Shown here in pieces: positions 9,202 through 18,103 of a DNA stretch of 64,000 nucleotides. The position numbers and the translations under genes were made by a program. The notes under the pieces were generated by a model, which had not been told where the DNA came from, did not search any database, and worked only from the letters and a program-made list of their open reading frames with translations. How positions within the stretch are numbered: the stretch's first letter is position 1; each line of letters begins with the position of its first letter. Source of the stretch: Paenibacillus sp. JZ16 (GTDB taxonomy: Bacteria; Bacillota; Bacilli; Paenibacillales; Paenibacillaceae); NCBI RefSeq assembly GCF_015326965.1, contig NZ_CP017659.1, positions 1,116,001 to 1,180,000 of the forward strand, written 5' to 3'.

Positions 9202-10200
9202 TTATCCCCGCTCTTGCAATTGCTCTTCCAAAAAGGATAACGTCATCTCAAAGCACTCCATGGCCTCTTTAGTGTTAAGCTGAAATTGATATTCGTGCTG
9301 CACGACGCCATGGGACAGCGGGTAAAACAATGACTTCACGGGCACGTTTGCCTCTTTGAGCCGCGCCTCCAATTCCTTACCGTGTTTTTCAAAAGAACCC
9401 GTGTTGCCGTCCGTTATAAAGGTTGGCGGGAAATCAGTTGTCACATGGTTTGTCGTTGAAGCTTCTTCTGCTTCGGTCCCATCCTTCCAGTTCCGTGTTC
9501 CAATATAAGCCCACCCCAGCTGATTCAGGAAGAACTTCTCTAATCTGCCGGTAACGCTCGCCAGCTGTTTGACGTTATACGGACCGCAATACAGCAGCGC
9601 CGCTTGTATGGATTCCTCCGGAACCGCTTGTTCAATCCCTGTCCGCTGCGCCAAGTCGGCATTCGTCTGAATTGCGATGAATTGGGATGCAATTTGGGCG
9701 CCGGCTGAGTCTCCGCCGACAATTAGACGGTCCAAGTCCAAGGACGGGAAATCCGAAAGCTCCTTAAGATGCTGATAGACCTCAGTCATCTGAAGGACTG
9801 GTGCCGGATATCGTGCCTCGGGAGCCACCTCGTAATTCATGCTGACGACCGCATAACCTTTGCTGGCCATCATCGTACACCAATAGGCGGTGCCCGATTT
9901 ATCTCCTGACACAAAAGCGCCGCCGTGAACCCATAGGATCGTAGGCAGTTTGCCCGCACGGTCTTTGGGGAGGTACAGGTCCATTTCGTTGGATTTGAAT
10001 GTCGAAGGATACTTGAGGTCTTTATGAACCTCTACCACCTGCTCAAGCTCCGCCCAATTTGAAGGTGCTGCAGGCGCTGCTTCCGGCTGGCTGCGCAGCC
10101 AATGGATAAATGGAACAGGCGTTAAATTTACAAGCAGAAGCCCCCCTATGATAACAAGAACAAAGACGGACAGCATCCATTTTATAATCTTCAGAATCAA
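9202..10200 (-). CDS. membrane-anchored family IV (HSL-like) esterase
   Basis: Alpha/beta hydrolase of the hormone-sensitive-lipase-like group, predicted to cleave acyl or acetyl esters. An N-terminal hydrophobic segment (residues 8-25) anchors it, with the catalytic domain outside. The oxyanion motif HGGAF and nucleophile elbow GGDSAGAQ are present. Asp in FITDGNTG and His in PLSHGVVQHEY complete a plausible triad. The start is TTG at 10200, with AAGGAGAGAAG upstream. It could deacetylate plant polysaccharides taken up by neighbouring systems, but it has its own upstream region and may be unrelated. The 10201-10393 region shows no gene. Confidence 0.85.
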   Translation of the reverse strand: MILKIIKWMLSVFVLVIIGGLLLVNLTPVPFIHWLRSQPEAAPAAPSNWAELEQVVEVHKDLKYPSTFKSNEMDLYLPKDRAGKLPTILWVHGGAFVSGDKSGTAYWCTMMASKGYAVVSMNYEVAPEARYPAPVLQMTEVYQHLKELSDFPSLDLDRLIVGGDSAGAQIASQFIAIQTNADLAQRTGIEQAVPEESIQAALLYCGPYNVKQLASVTGRLEKFFLNQLGWAYIGTRNWKDGTEAEEASTTNHVTTDFPPTFITDGNTGSFEKHGKELEARLKEANVPVKSLFYPLSHGVVQHEYQFQLNTKEAMECFEMTLSFLEEQLQERG

Positions 10201-10393
10201 TATGCTTCTCTCCTTAATGCTTCTTTGGTGACGACATTCTACCTCCTTTGCATCCCTATGATCTACCGTTAATCCGACTTCTTCGTTGTCATATAACGAC
10301 CTGCGCCAGCATTCCGCGTGTTCTATAGAGTAATGATCCGAATCTAAGATGTGGAGCGTCCTCAGCTAAGGACAAAACTTACATCGCTATAGT

Positions 10394-10420
10394 AAAAAAA
10401 GCCGCTAACTTAGCGACTTC
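10394..10420 (-). terminator. terminator of the GH105 operon
   Basis: On the minus strand GTCGCTAAGTTAGCGGC forms a hairpin followed by seven T. It lies about 80 bases after the GH105 stop. The layout resembles the repeat terminators at 24754, 26885 and 63746. Confidence 0.75.
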
Positions 10421-10499
10421 TAAATCATCTATATATCCTCCAGCATGCTCCATTCGAATCGCCGATGTCCGTTGTTATGATGAGCAAGTAGCCTGAGGT

Positions 10500-11579
10500 C
10501 TAATCGACTTGATCGCTACGTTTGCTAAGCTCGCGATCTCCTTGGGCTTCGATAACGTCAATGACCGACGACAGGAACGCTAGCGCCAATCCTTGTCCCC
10601 AGCCTTGTGCCCATTTCCGGTCAATGCCTAGATATCCTTCGATGTCGTTCATGACCGCCGTTCCTCCGGACACGTTCAGAACCCGTCCGTTATCCGCTAT
10701 ATTGGCGAGAACCCCGGCCAAGGCTTTTCTCACATATTTCGCGTGCAGCGGATTGCCCTGCATCACCATCGCTGCTGCAATACCCGCTGTAGCCGATACT
10801 TCGCTGTAAGCTTCCGGGCAATCGAGCACGGTGCCCCACAGACCGTCCTCATGCTGCATCCGTTTCATTGCCGCCAACTGGTCGCGTAAGGAGCTCCATA
10901 TGTGCATCATGGGAGGATAAAGATAGCCTTCCGGCAGCCCTCTTGCCGCTCGGGACATCGTATAGGCTGCCCAGGCGTTGGCGCGCGCCCAATGAATGCC
11001 GGACATATGGTCCTTTTTGACATGGTTATAGCCATGGTACCACAGCCCGGAATCCTCATCTTGCAAGTAATGAATATGCCGTTCGAATTGATGGAGCGCG
11101 TCGTCGATGAGCGCCTTCTTTCCGAGGAGCACGCCGACCCGAAGCTCCAAAAATGCCGCCATGAACAAAGTATCCGCCCAGCACTGCTCCGGAAAGTCAT
11201 TGTCAGCCGACACCGTATGCTGAAGGACCCGGTCACCGAATCGCAAAGCCTGATGCTCCAAATAATCAATCTTGCTTAAAATGAGATCCATATATTTTTG
11301 ATCCTTCGTCTGTTCATATAGGGTCAGCAGCATATGCCCCATCGCACAGGTGTTCACGGTCCATCCTTCCGGAATGCCCGCCTCTAAGTACTCCTCAACC
11401 CAATCGATCATCCGTTCCAGATAAGCATGCTCGCCAGTCACCTCGAACAGCCGGCTAATCCCATAGAATGCGACACCTCCCGGCCAATCCCACGTCAAAT
11501 CCATCCCGAACGTATAATCTGCAACACGCTTGGCGGTTTGCTTTAAATCTTCTAAAGCGATATCTAGTTTCAGATTCAT
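10500..11579 (-). CDS. GH105 unsaturated rhamnogalacturonyl hydrolase (YteR/YesR type)
   Basis: Cytoplasmic GH88/GH105 enzyme that removes the unsaturated uronic acid left by polysaccharide lyases from oligosaccharides. The protein is an (alpha/alpha)6 barrel of about 360 residues. The motif WADTLFMA carries the Asp used as general acid in this family, and HWARANAWAAYTMS matches the conserved W-x-R-x-N-x-W region. I chose ATG 11579 because GGAGG lies five bases upstream; a longer reading to 11771 would overlap the upstream gene and has no homology-like sequence. It ends the operon of permeases and binding lipoprotein, which suggests that the imported sugar is a rhamnogalacturonan or related lyase product. 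Confidence 0.9.
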   Translation of the reverse strand: MNLKLDIALEDLKQTAKRVADYTFGMDLTWDWPGGVAFYGISRLFEVTGEHAYLERMIDWVEEYLEAGIPEGWTVNTCAMGHMLLTLYEQTKDQKYMDLILSKIDYLEHQALRFGDRVLQHTVSADNDFPEQCWADTLFMAAFLELRVGVLLGKKALIDDALHQFERHIHYLQDEDSGLWYHGYNHVKKDHMSGIHWARANAWAAYTMSRAARGLPEGYLYPPMMHIWSSLRDQLAAMKRMQHEDGLWGTVLDCPEAYSEVSATAGIAAAMVMQGNPLHAKYVRKALAGVLANIADNGRVLNVSGGTAVMNDIEGYLGIDRKWAQGWGQGLALAFLSSVIDVIEAQGDRELSKRSDQVD

Positions 11580-11649
11580 ATTGCCCTCCATATCATCCAG
11601 AGCCCCCGCTTTCGGCAGGAGCTCGGAGTTTTGGTTTAGATTTTCGTGA

Positions 11650-13293
11650 TTACCGGAATTGACCTGCATCAATCGCTTTTTGCTTCTCGTCCAAAATCTC
11701 TTGATAGCCGGCGTCGAGGAATTTCTGCTTGGCCGCTTCGTATTTCGCATCGAACTGGTCTGCTGGCGCAAGGATAATGTCGAGATACAGCTCTTGGAAG
11801 AGGTTGTTCAAATCCGCCTTATACTCGGTAACCTTCTCAAGGACTACGGTGAACAGCGGATCCGGCGTCTGGTATGGCTTGGTCTCGTTTCGATATTGAA
11901 TCATGTCTTCGACAATTTGCTCATAACCCGCAGGCGTCCAGTTATTTTTGTTAGCTTTAAGCGTTAGCTCTGGCGTTGCGAAGGATGGCGCTTCCGTTAC
12001 AAGTGCCCAATAGTCCTTGTTATTGTTCTGAGAGAGTACGGATTCGCCCTTGAAATCCGGTTTTTTCACCGGCAAGCCATCGGAATCGAGCGTATAGTTC
12101 TCACCTTCCACCCCGTTCTGCAGGAACATCAGGTTCTCCACTTGGCTCATCCACTCGAGATACATCCATACAGCAGCACGCTCCTCTTCCGTCGATTCAT
12201 GGTTAATTCCCATGATCAACCCGAACGGCCAGTCGGCGCGTCCTTGGGGCATATTTCCCTCCGGTACGCCGGAGCCAGGGGGAAGCACGGCAAATTCAGC
12301 TTCCGGATTATTCTTCAGCGTTGCTTCAAACGCATCGGTGTTATTGGTCAGGTACAAACCGTAGGTGCCCGTATTTCCCGCAACAAACTCGGCCTTGAGC
12401 TTGTTATCATCGTCGCGCAGATAGAACTCCTTATCGATAAGTCCGTTATGGTATTGATAGCTTAGGTTACGCAGCCAGGCTTCGGTTGCCGGTGTCGTAA
12501 AATCCGCAACGGATAGATCGGAATAAAGCGCGTGCGTCTTCGGATCAACCGGCCAGTCACGGAATCCGTAACTATAGTTGAACACGTTCCGTGTTAAACC
12601 GGCCCCGGCAACGCCGATTCCTTCTTCCTTCCATTTCATGAGCATTTCATTGTACTTCTCGAGCGAAGTCAGGTCCTCGATTTTCATTCCTACTTTCTCA
12701 ACCCAGTCTTTACGAATGATATTGACAAAGTTGCTGAAATCTGGACGTGCAGCGAAGAAGAAGGTGTTTTTTTCGTCAACGACGCCGTATTGCAGAATCG
12801 TCTCGCTCAAATTGCTCCAATAGGTTGGGGCATAGTGCTCAATCTCTTGCCAGTCCAGCTCCTGCATGACACCTTCTCCATAGTATGCAAGCGCTTGCGG
12901 CATGTCGTAGTGGAAAATGATATCCGGCGCCTTGCCGGCTGCGAGCAGCTGCTGATAAGTCGTAACTTCGTTGGTACGGGCGATCGGCGTAAACTTGACC
13001 TCGATATTGTATTTGTCGCCGAATTCCTTCTGAATCCAGCGTGTATAGTAGTTGTCAGTTACGTTCCAGCCTTCGAACGCACGCTCATACACTGGAATTT
13101 CGAGTGTAACTCTTTCCGGGAAGCCTTGCGAATAATCGGGATAGCTGCCTTCCGCGTTTTGGCTTGGCGTGTTACCCTCATCCGATGGAGAAGGCTTCTT
13201 CTCACCATTGGTGCTGTTCCCCGTACATCCCGCTATAAGACCGGCAATTAATATTAAAACCATGAACATAGACATGATTTTCGGTTTGCTCAT
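11650..13293 (-). CDS. oligosaccharide ABC transporter solute-binding lipoprotein
   Basis: Large (547-residue) extracellular solute-binding lipoprotein. The signal peptide ends in a lipobox, LIAGC, and is followed by a Ser/Asn/Glu-rich linker. The length and sequence style match LplA/YtcQ proteins that bind pectin-derived oligosaccharides in Bacillus and Paenibacillus; that is a family inference. AAGGGGG precedes the ATG. It lies 54 bases after the LplC-type permease and 71 bases before the GH105 gene. Confidence 0.92.
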   Translation of the reverse strand: MSKPKIMSMFMVLILIAGLIAGCTGNSTNGEKKPSPSDEGNTPSQNAEGSYPDYSQGFPERVTLEIPVYERAFEGWNVTDNYYTRWIQKEFGDKYNIEVKFTPIARTNEVTTYQQLLAAGKAPDIIFHYDMPQALAYYGEGVMQELDWQEIEHYAPTYWSNLSETILQYGVVDEKNTFFFAARPDFSNFVNIIRKDWVEKVGMKIEDLTSLEKYNEMLMKWKEEGIGVAGAGLTRNVFNYSYGFRDWPVDPKTHALYSDLSVADFTTPATEAWLRNLSYQYHNGLIDKEFYLRDDDNKLKAEFVAGNTGTYGLYLTNNTDAFEATLKNNPEAEFAVLPPGSGVPEGNMPQGRADWPFGLIMGINHESTEEERAAVWMYLEWMSQVENLMFLQNGVEGENYTLDSDGLPVKKPDFKGESVLSQNNNKDYWALVTEAPSFATPELTLKANKNNWTPAGYEQIVEDMIQYRNETKPYQTPDPLFTVVLEKVTEYKADLNNLFQELYLDIILAPADQFDAKYEAAKQKFLDAGYQEILDEKQKAIDAGQFR

Positions 13294-13346
13294 CGTATTT
13301 CCCCCTTATCATTCTCATCATATCGATGCAATAGAATCTGGAAATG

Positions 13347-14246
13347 CTATTCCTTGATAGCCCCAAGCATGACTCCCTGGACAAAATACTTCTGAATGAA
13401 CGGATAGACACAAATGATCGGTAAAGTTGCAAAAACGACACATGCTGCTTTGAGCACTTCAGGATTGCTGAGCGAGACTTGCGTCATCTCTAGCTGAAAG
13501 CTCTCGCTGGCCTGAACCACCAGGTAATATAGTTTCAACTGCAGCGGCCGCAAATCGACATTATGCTTAATATAGAATAGGGCGTCCTGATAAGCGTTCC
13601 AGCGTCCGACCGCGTAAAAAAGGGACAATGTCGCTAGAATCGGCTTGGAGAGTGGAAGTACGATGCTGAACAGGATCCTGAAATGCCCCGCTCCATCCAT
13701 CCGGGCCGATTCTTCCAGGCTCGCCGGAATATTGCTGGAGATCGAAGTCCTTAAGATCAGCAGGTTAAATGCGCTAAAGGATAGCGGTAATATAAGCGAC
13801 CACATCGTATCAAGCATCCCCAGGCTGTTGATCAGCATATATTCGGGAATAATGCCGCCTCCAAAGAACATCGTAAACATAAAGATGAAGTTAAAAAACG
13901 AACGGCCTTTAAGCTGCTTACGGGATAGCGGGTAGGCTGCACAAATGGTGACGATCATGCCGATCAGTGTGAACAGCACCGTAATGATTACGGATATGTA
14001 AAGAGACCTCAGAATACTCTGATCGGCAAAAACTTTGCCGTACGCATCCAGAGTGAACCCCGCCGGCCAGAGAAACACCTTGTTAGCGATGACGTAGGCG
14101 TCTTCGCTTAAAGATTTTGCAACGACATGAACGAATGGCAGCAAGCAGGCAAGTGAGGCAGCAATAAGTATGAGCCGTATTAGAATATCCCATATGTCCA
14201 GTTTCCTGGTGCGGCGCACCGCATAGCTCCTAGTGAATGTTTTCAT
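13347..14246 (-). CDS. ABC sugar transporter permease, LplC type
   Basis: CUT1 permease with six predicted membrane helices. The EAA loop is EESARMDGAGHFRILFSIVLP and the ending KYFVQGVMLGAIKE is the LplC signature. It is 14 bases downstream of the LplB-type gene and would form the heterodimeric channel with it. The ATPase is not encoded here. Confidence 0.93.
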   Translation of the reverse strand: MKTFTRSYAVRRTRKLDIWDILIRLILIAASLACLLPFVHVVAKSLSEDAYVIANKVFLWPAGFTLDAYGKVFADQSILRSLYISVIITVLFTLIGMIVTICAAYPLSRKQLKGRSFFNFIFMFTMFFGGGIIPEYMLINSLGMLDTMWSLILPLSFSAFNLLILRTSISSNIPASLEESARMDGAGHFRILFSIVLPLSKPILATLSLFYAVGRWNAYQDALFYIKHNVDLRPLQLKLYYLVVQASESFQLEMTQVSLSNPEVLKAACVVFATLPIICVYPFIQKYFVQGVMLGAIKE

Positions 14247-14260
14247 CGCTTCCCTCCTTT

Positions 14261-15226
14261 CTAAATGACTCCATCTTCACCCAGTTTCTTGGCAACCCGA
14301 TCAGCAATTAAGATAAGGACAAGCCCCACGACAGCTTGGAACAACCCGAGAGCGGTTGCTCGGCTGAAGTTGCCGCCTTCAATTCCCCAGCGATATACCA
14401 GAACGGGAATGGTCGTGGTGAACTCCGTCGTTGCTTTGTTCGCTAAGGCAAAAACACGCTCAAAGGAACCCGCCATCACGTGGCCAAGGTTCAAAATCAG
14501 CAATGTCACGATCGTCACTCGGATCGAGGGCAGAGTAATGTTCCACATTTTCCGCCACCGGCCTGCACCATCGACGACCGCCGCTTCATACAGCTCGGGG
14601 TTAATGCCGCTAATTGCAGCCAGGTAGATGATGGTCCCCCAACCCATGCTTTGCCATACGCCAATAAAGATGTAACTGATTAGCCAATTGACGTTCTCTT
14701 GAAGGAACGGGATCCGTGTTCCCCCCAGATTCGCGATCAGATTATTGATCATACCGGTTCCTTCACCCAACAATTGATAAGCGATTGCGCCGATAATGAC
14801 CCAAGACAGAAAGTGCGGTAAATAAAGCAGCGTCTGATTCACGCGTTTGAAGAAAGCGTTCTTGACCTCGTTTAGCAGCAAAGAGAGTATAATCGGCATT
14901 GTAAAGCTAAATATAAGGTCCGACACATTCAGCAAGAGCGTGTTGCGGATGGCGCGAGCGAAATCGGGCTTTGCGAATATGTCTTTAAACACTTCCAGAC
15001 CGACCCATTCGCTGCTCCAGAATCCGTGGGCAATCTTGTAATCCTTGAATGCAAGCACAAGACCGCTCATCGGCGCGTACTTAAAGACCAAGACAAACGC
15101 TAAAGGAATGAGAAGCAGAAAATAGAGCTGCCAATCCCGACGAAGATAATAGAGAGTTCCCTGTTTCTTGCCTGCGAAGGGGATTAAAGCGGTTTCATTT
15201 CCTGGTGCTGCATCTTGGACTTTCAA
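14261..15226 (-). CDS. ABC sugar transporter permease, LplB type
   Basis: First gene of the pectin-type transport operon. About six membrane segments and the EAA loop YEAAVVDGAGRWRKMWNITLP mark it as a CUT1 permease. I chose TTG at 15226 because a near-perfect GGAGGAGGTGAG lies four to five bases upstream. An in-frame ATG at 15265 adds 13 residues but has only poor ribosome-site potential. The 15227-15436 gap would hold the operon promoter; no cre-like site was seen there. Confidence 0.9.
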   Translation of the reverse strand: MKVQDAAPGNETALIPFAGKKQGTLYYLRRDWQLYFLLLIPLAFVLVFKYAPMSGLVLAFKDYKIAHGFWSSEWVGLEVFKDIFAKPDFARAIRNTLLLNVSDLIFSFTMPIILSLLLNEVKNAFFKRVNQTLLYLPHFLSWVIIGAIAYQLLGEGTGMINNLIANLGGTRIPFLQENVNWLISYIFIGVWQSMGWGTIIYLAAISGINPELYEAAVVDGAGRWRKMWNITLPSIRVTIVTLLILNLGHVMAGSFERVFALANKATTEFTTTIPVLVYRWGIEGGNFSRATALGLFQAVVGLVLILIADRVAKKLGEDGVI

Positions 15227-15436
15227 AATCTCACCTCCTCCATGCGTGATCTCCCCCCGGTTCATTTCCCTATTTCGGTGGCCCCGAGGTTGGATTTATC
15301 ATATCGCCCCGTTCGTCCGAAGGTAAACGCCGAATATTGATAAGCTGCAGCCACTATTGATCCAAATTGCAGCCGATCCGTTATTCCTGAGAACCCAAGA
15401 ATCATTTTTGTCTATTTGAATCAAATATTGTCCTGC

Positions 15437-17707
15437 TCACGAGGTTTTGGATCTCTGCAGCTTGAAGCTGCTCGGCGGCATGCCTTCAAATTTTCGGAAC
15501 AGACGATTGAAGCTTCGAACATTCATGTAGCCTACCTCGGATGCAATCTGTGCAATCGACAGGTTACTCTCAAGAAGCAGCTCTTTTGCCTTCTCGATTC
15601 GGAGCAAATTGAGATAGTCGGACAAGCTTTTACCCGTATGTTCATAGACAATTTTTCGCATGTAGGAGTAACTGATTCCGATTTGCTTAGCCATTTCTTC
15701 AAACACGACTTCTTCACGATAGTGCTCATTCAAATAATGGATAATTCGATCGGCATATTTGTTGGACCCGCCCGGTGACCGCGTAAGATAGTGAACAATC
15801 TCGCTGTAAAATTCAATAAGATATTCTTCAAGCTCGTCAAGCGTATCAATAGAAGCAAGGGCTGCGTAAATGTTCCCCCGCGTCGAGAAGATCCGCGCCG
15901 TGCTAACATTATTCTCCCTAAGGTGTTTAATGGTCACGCCAACCAATTGATGATAGATGAATAGGATATTATCGTAGGACACGTATTCGGCAGAACGGAT
16001 TTCATTACGAATGATTCTTAGTTCTTCGATGATGCTATCCAGATCGCTATGACCAAGGAAGTTCAGAATTCGTCTTTCGCTGTTAACAGGGTAAATGTAT
16101 TTTTTATCCCGCCCTTCTTCCTCCTTCCAGCACGTAATGCCGCCATTGCCGGCAATCATGCGCTGCTTGATCGCTTCCATCGCCTCTGCAAAGCAATCCG
16201 AGACCAGGCGATTTGAATCTGCCGGACTGCTTACGCCGATCGTTACGGAGTGCTCGAGCAATTCCGCCGCACTGTTCCTCAACATGTCTAAAGCCGCATA
16301 AATGGCAAGCCTATAGTTGTCATCTTCCTCCTGTCTGTAGTTGATCAGGATTGCGAAGTGGCCGTCACCATGATAGACGCAGCGCGCGTGAACATCTTTC
16401 GGGAATAAATCGTCACATTTGGAGATGAGCAAGTAGCGATGGTAACTGCGCGTTTCCGGATTATTCAGGCTTATATAAGTTCGGTAACCGTCGATGGAAA
16501 CGACGGCTACAAGAAAGTGCAAGTCCGGGAAAATCTCTTCCGCTTGTGGGGTCACTTCACCCCGCAGCAAACTATGGATGGCGTGGCTTTGGGCATCCTG
16601 CTCGCGGATACTTAGCAGCTTATAAAGCCCTTCTTCCTCTTCCTGCATGCGTCTGAATGCCGCCTCCAGAAAGACGAGCTCATTCTTATCGCGCACCCCC
16701 GGATTGACTCGGCCGCGTACCGTACGGACCAATTCCCTGGCTGGCTTGGATAACCATGTCGCAATAAAAACGGTCAGTATGGACCCCGCAAAAATAATAA
16801 CGATCGTAAGCAAAAGGATACTTCTCTGCAAGGTAAGGGGCTTATTCATCAATTCGTCGACCGAGTAGATGCTTACGTTCGTCCAACCGAATTCTTTCGT
16901 AGGGGACCACGCATATAGCAATCGCTCGCCGTTAAGCTCGCGGAACATGTACCCTTCAGGCAATGCTTGCCGGGCGATTTCGCGAATATACGGCTCCTCG
17001 TAGGCGTTCTTGAGCAATAAATCTTTGTCGTGATGTGAGATGATGGTACCGCTTGACTTCATAAGCAAATAGCCTTGCTTGCCTGACTTCGATGATTGCA
17101 AATACTGCTCGATTTGACTCTCCTTCAGATTGACAACGATCGTTCCGCGTGTAGCGGTTGACAGCCGGTTTAAAGGCAGTGCGAACGATAAGACATTAAC
17201 GCCCGAATCGAGCTTGCGCGGATACCATACGCCGCGTATCCCTTTTTGCTCCATAAGCGCCTCGTTCAGCCAGTCGATGGACTCGTATCTGTCCAAGCTC
17301 GTTATGCCTCTGTCCGTAGAAATCACGTAATTCGCGTCGTCCAGGTAAAAGAAAGATGAATACACCCCATCGACGCTCTGATTCAGATTCAACAATTCCT
17401 TGAGCACCGCCATCGCTTTGCTTACATTCACGTAATTCGTCTTAAGCTCTGCAAGAGACTTATAAGGACGGATTCGATCGAAGGCGTCGGTGCCTCCTAG
17501 GCGTACCGTATTCTGGGACAAATTGTTCAACGCATTCTCATTAAGCTCGCGATTGGCATTTAATTCTGCAAGCGAAGTTTCCGCAAAGGCATGCTCTGAA
17601 TTCTGTAGAATCTGAGAGCTGCTATACCAGGTTAAAATCGCCATCGGAATGGCCATGATGCAAAATAGGATTAATGCCAATTGCATCATCATTGGAATTC
17701 GCTTCAT
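15437..17707 (-). CDS. membrane-bound AraC-family regulator with extracellular sensor
   Basis: One-component transcription regulator of 756 residues. A membrane helix at about 8-28 and another near 297-318 flank an extracellular Cache-like domain. The cytoplasmic middle part (about 400-560) looks like a degenerate GGDEF-type fold. The last 100 residues hold two AraC helix-turn-helix motifs (MAKQIGISYSYMRKIVYEH and IASEVGYMNVRSFNRLFRK). GGAGGGG lies five bases before the ATG. Its position directly upstream of the permease, binding protein and GH105 genes suggests it activates them in response to an external oligosaccharide. Confidence 0.92.
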   Translation of the reverse strand: MKRIPMMMQLALILFCIMAIPMAILTWYSSSQILQNSEHAFAETSLAELNANRELNENALNNLSQNTVRLGGTDAFDRIRPYKSLAELKTNYVNVSKAMAVLKELLNLNQSVDGVYSSFFYLDDANYVISTDRGITSLDRYESIDWLNEALMEQKGIRGVWYPRKLDSGVNVLSFALPLNRLSTATRGTIVVNLKESQIEQYLQSSKSGKQGYLLMKSSGTIISHHDKDLLLKNAYEEPYIREIARQALPEGYMFRELNGERLLYAWSPTKEFGWTNVSIYSVDELMNKPLTLQRSILLLTIVIIFAGSILTVFIATWLSKPARELVRTVRGRVNPGVRDKNELVFLEAAFRRMQEEEEGLYKLLSIREQDAQSHAIHSLLRGEVTPQAEEIFPDLHFLVAVVSIDGYRTYISLNNPETRSYHRYLLISKCDDLFPKDVHARCVYHGDGHFAILINYRQEEDDNYRLAIYAALDMLRNSAAELLEHSVTIGVSSPADSNRLVSDCFAEAMEAIKQRMIAGNGGITCWKEEEGRDKKYIYPVNSERRILNFLGHSDLDSIIEELRIIRNEIRSAEYVSYDNILFIYHQLVGVTIKHLRENNVSTARIFSTRGNIYAALASIDTLDELEEYLIEFYSEIVHYLTRSPGGSNKYADRIIHYLNEHYREEVVFEEMAKQIGISYSYMRKIVYEHTGKSLSDYLNLLRIEKAKELLLESNLSIAQIASEVGYMNVRSFNRLFRKFEGMPPSSFKLQRSKTS

Positions 17708-17761
17708 TGGACCCCTCCATACCCTTATTTTCTATAGAAAATCACTTATGTATTAAGATAA

Positions 17762-17775
17762 CTAAAGCGCTTACA
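17762..17775 (-). promoter_or_regulatory. cre-like CcpA site upstream of the AraC regulator
   Basis: On the minus strand TGTAAGCGCTTTAG matches the cre consensus TGWAANCGNTNWCA except for the last two bases. It lies 55 bases upstream of the regulator start, which fits catabolite repression of a pectin-use locus. It was identified only by eye. Confidence 0.45.
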
Positions 17776-18103
17776 TTTGTCTTCATTTTTATGTTTATGG
17801 TGGTTAGATCTGAGTTTCGTATTATCTGAGTTTCCCATTATATGTTAAGTCAATCTTGTTCAACTCGTAAATCGCCACAATTGATATTCTTCATCAACAT
17901 CTGATTCTCTTCGTATAAAGGATCATTTCTTACCATGATGATCAATAATGGCATGCCTAATATTTTGCAATTACCCTACTCATTCCATGTTATTAAACTT
18001 GGTTGTTTTGCTGCCGCTCGAATGGCCGGACTTTCGAGTTTATATTAAATTTATTTAGCTGTGCTAGAGTAAGTGCGACAAATTAAAGAGGGGGAAACAA
18101 CCT
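17776..18103. other. AT-rich intergenic region between divergent genes
   Basis: This stretch holds the promoters of the divergent AraC regulator and MMPL genes. No open frame with a ribosome site was seen. AGGGGG at about 18090 serves the MMPL start. Confidence 0.6.
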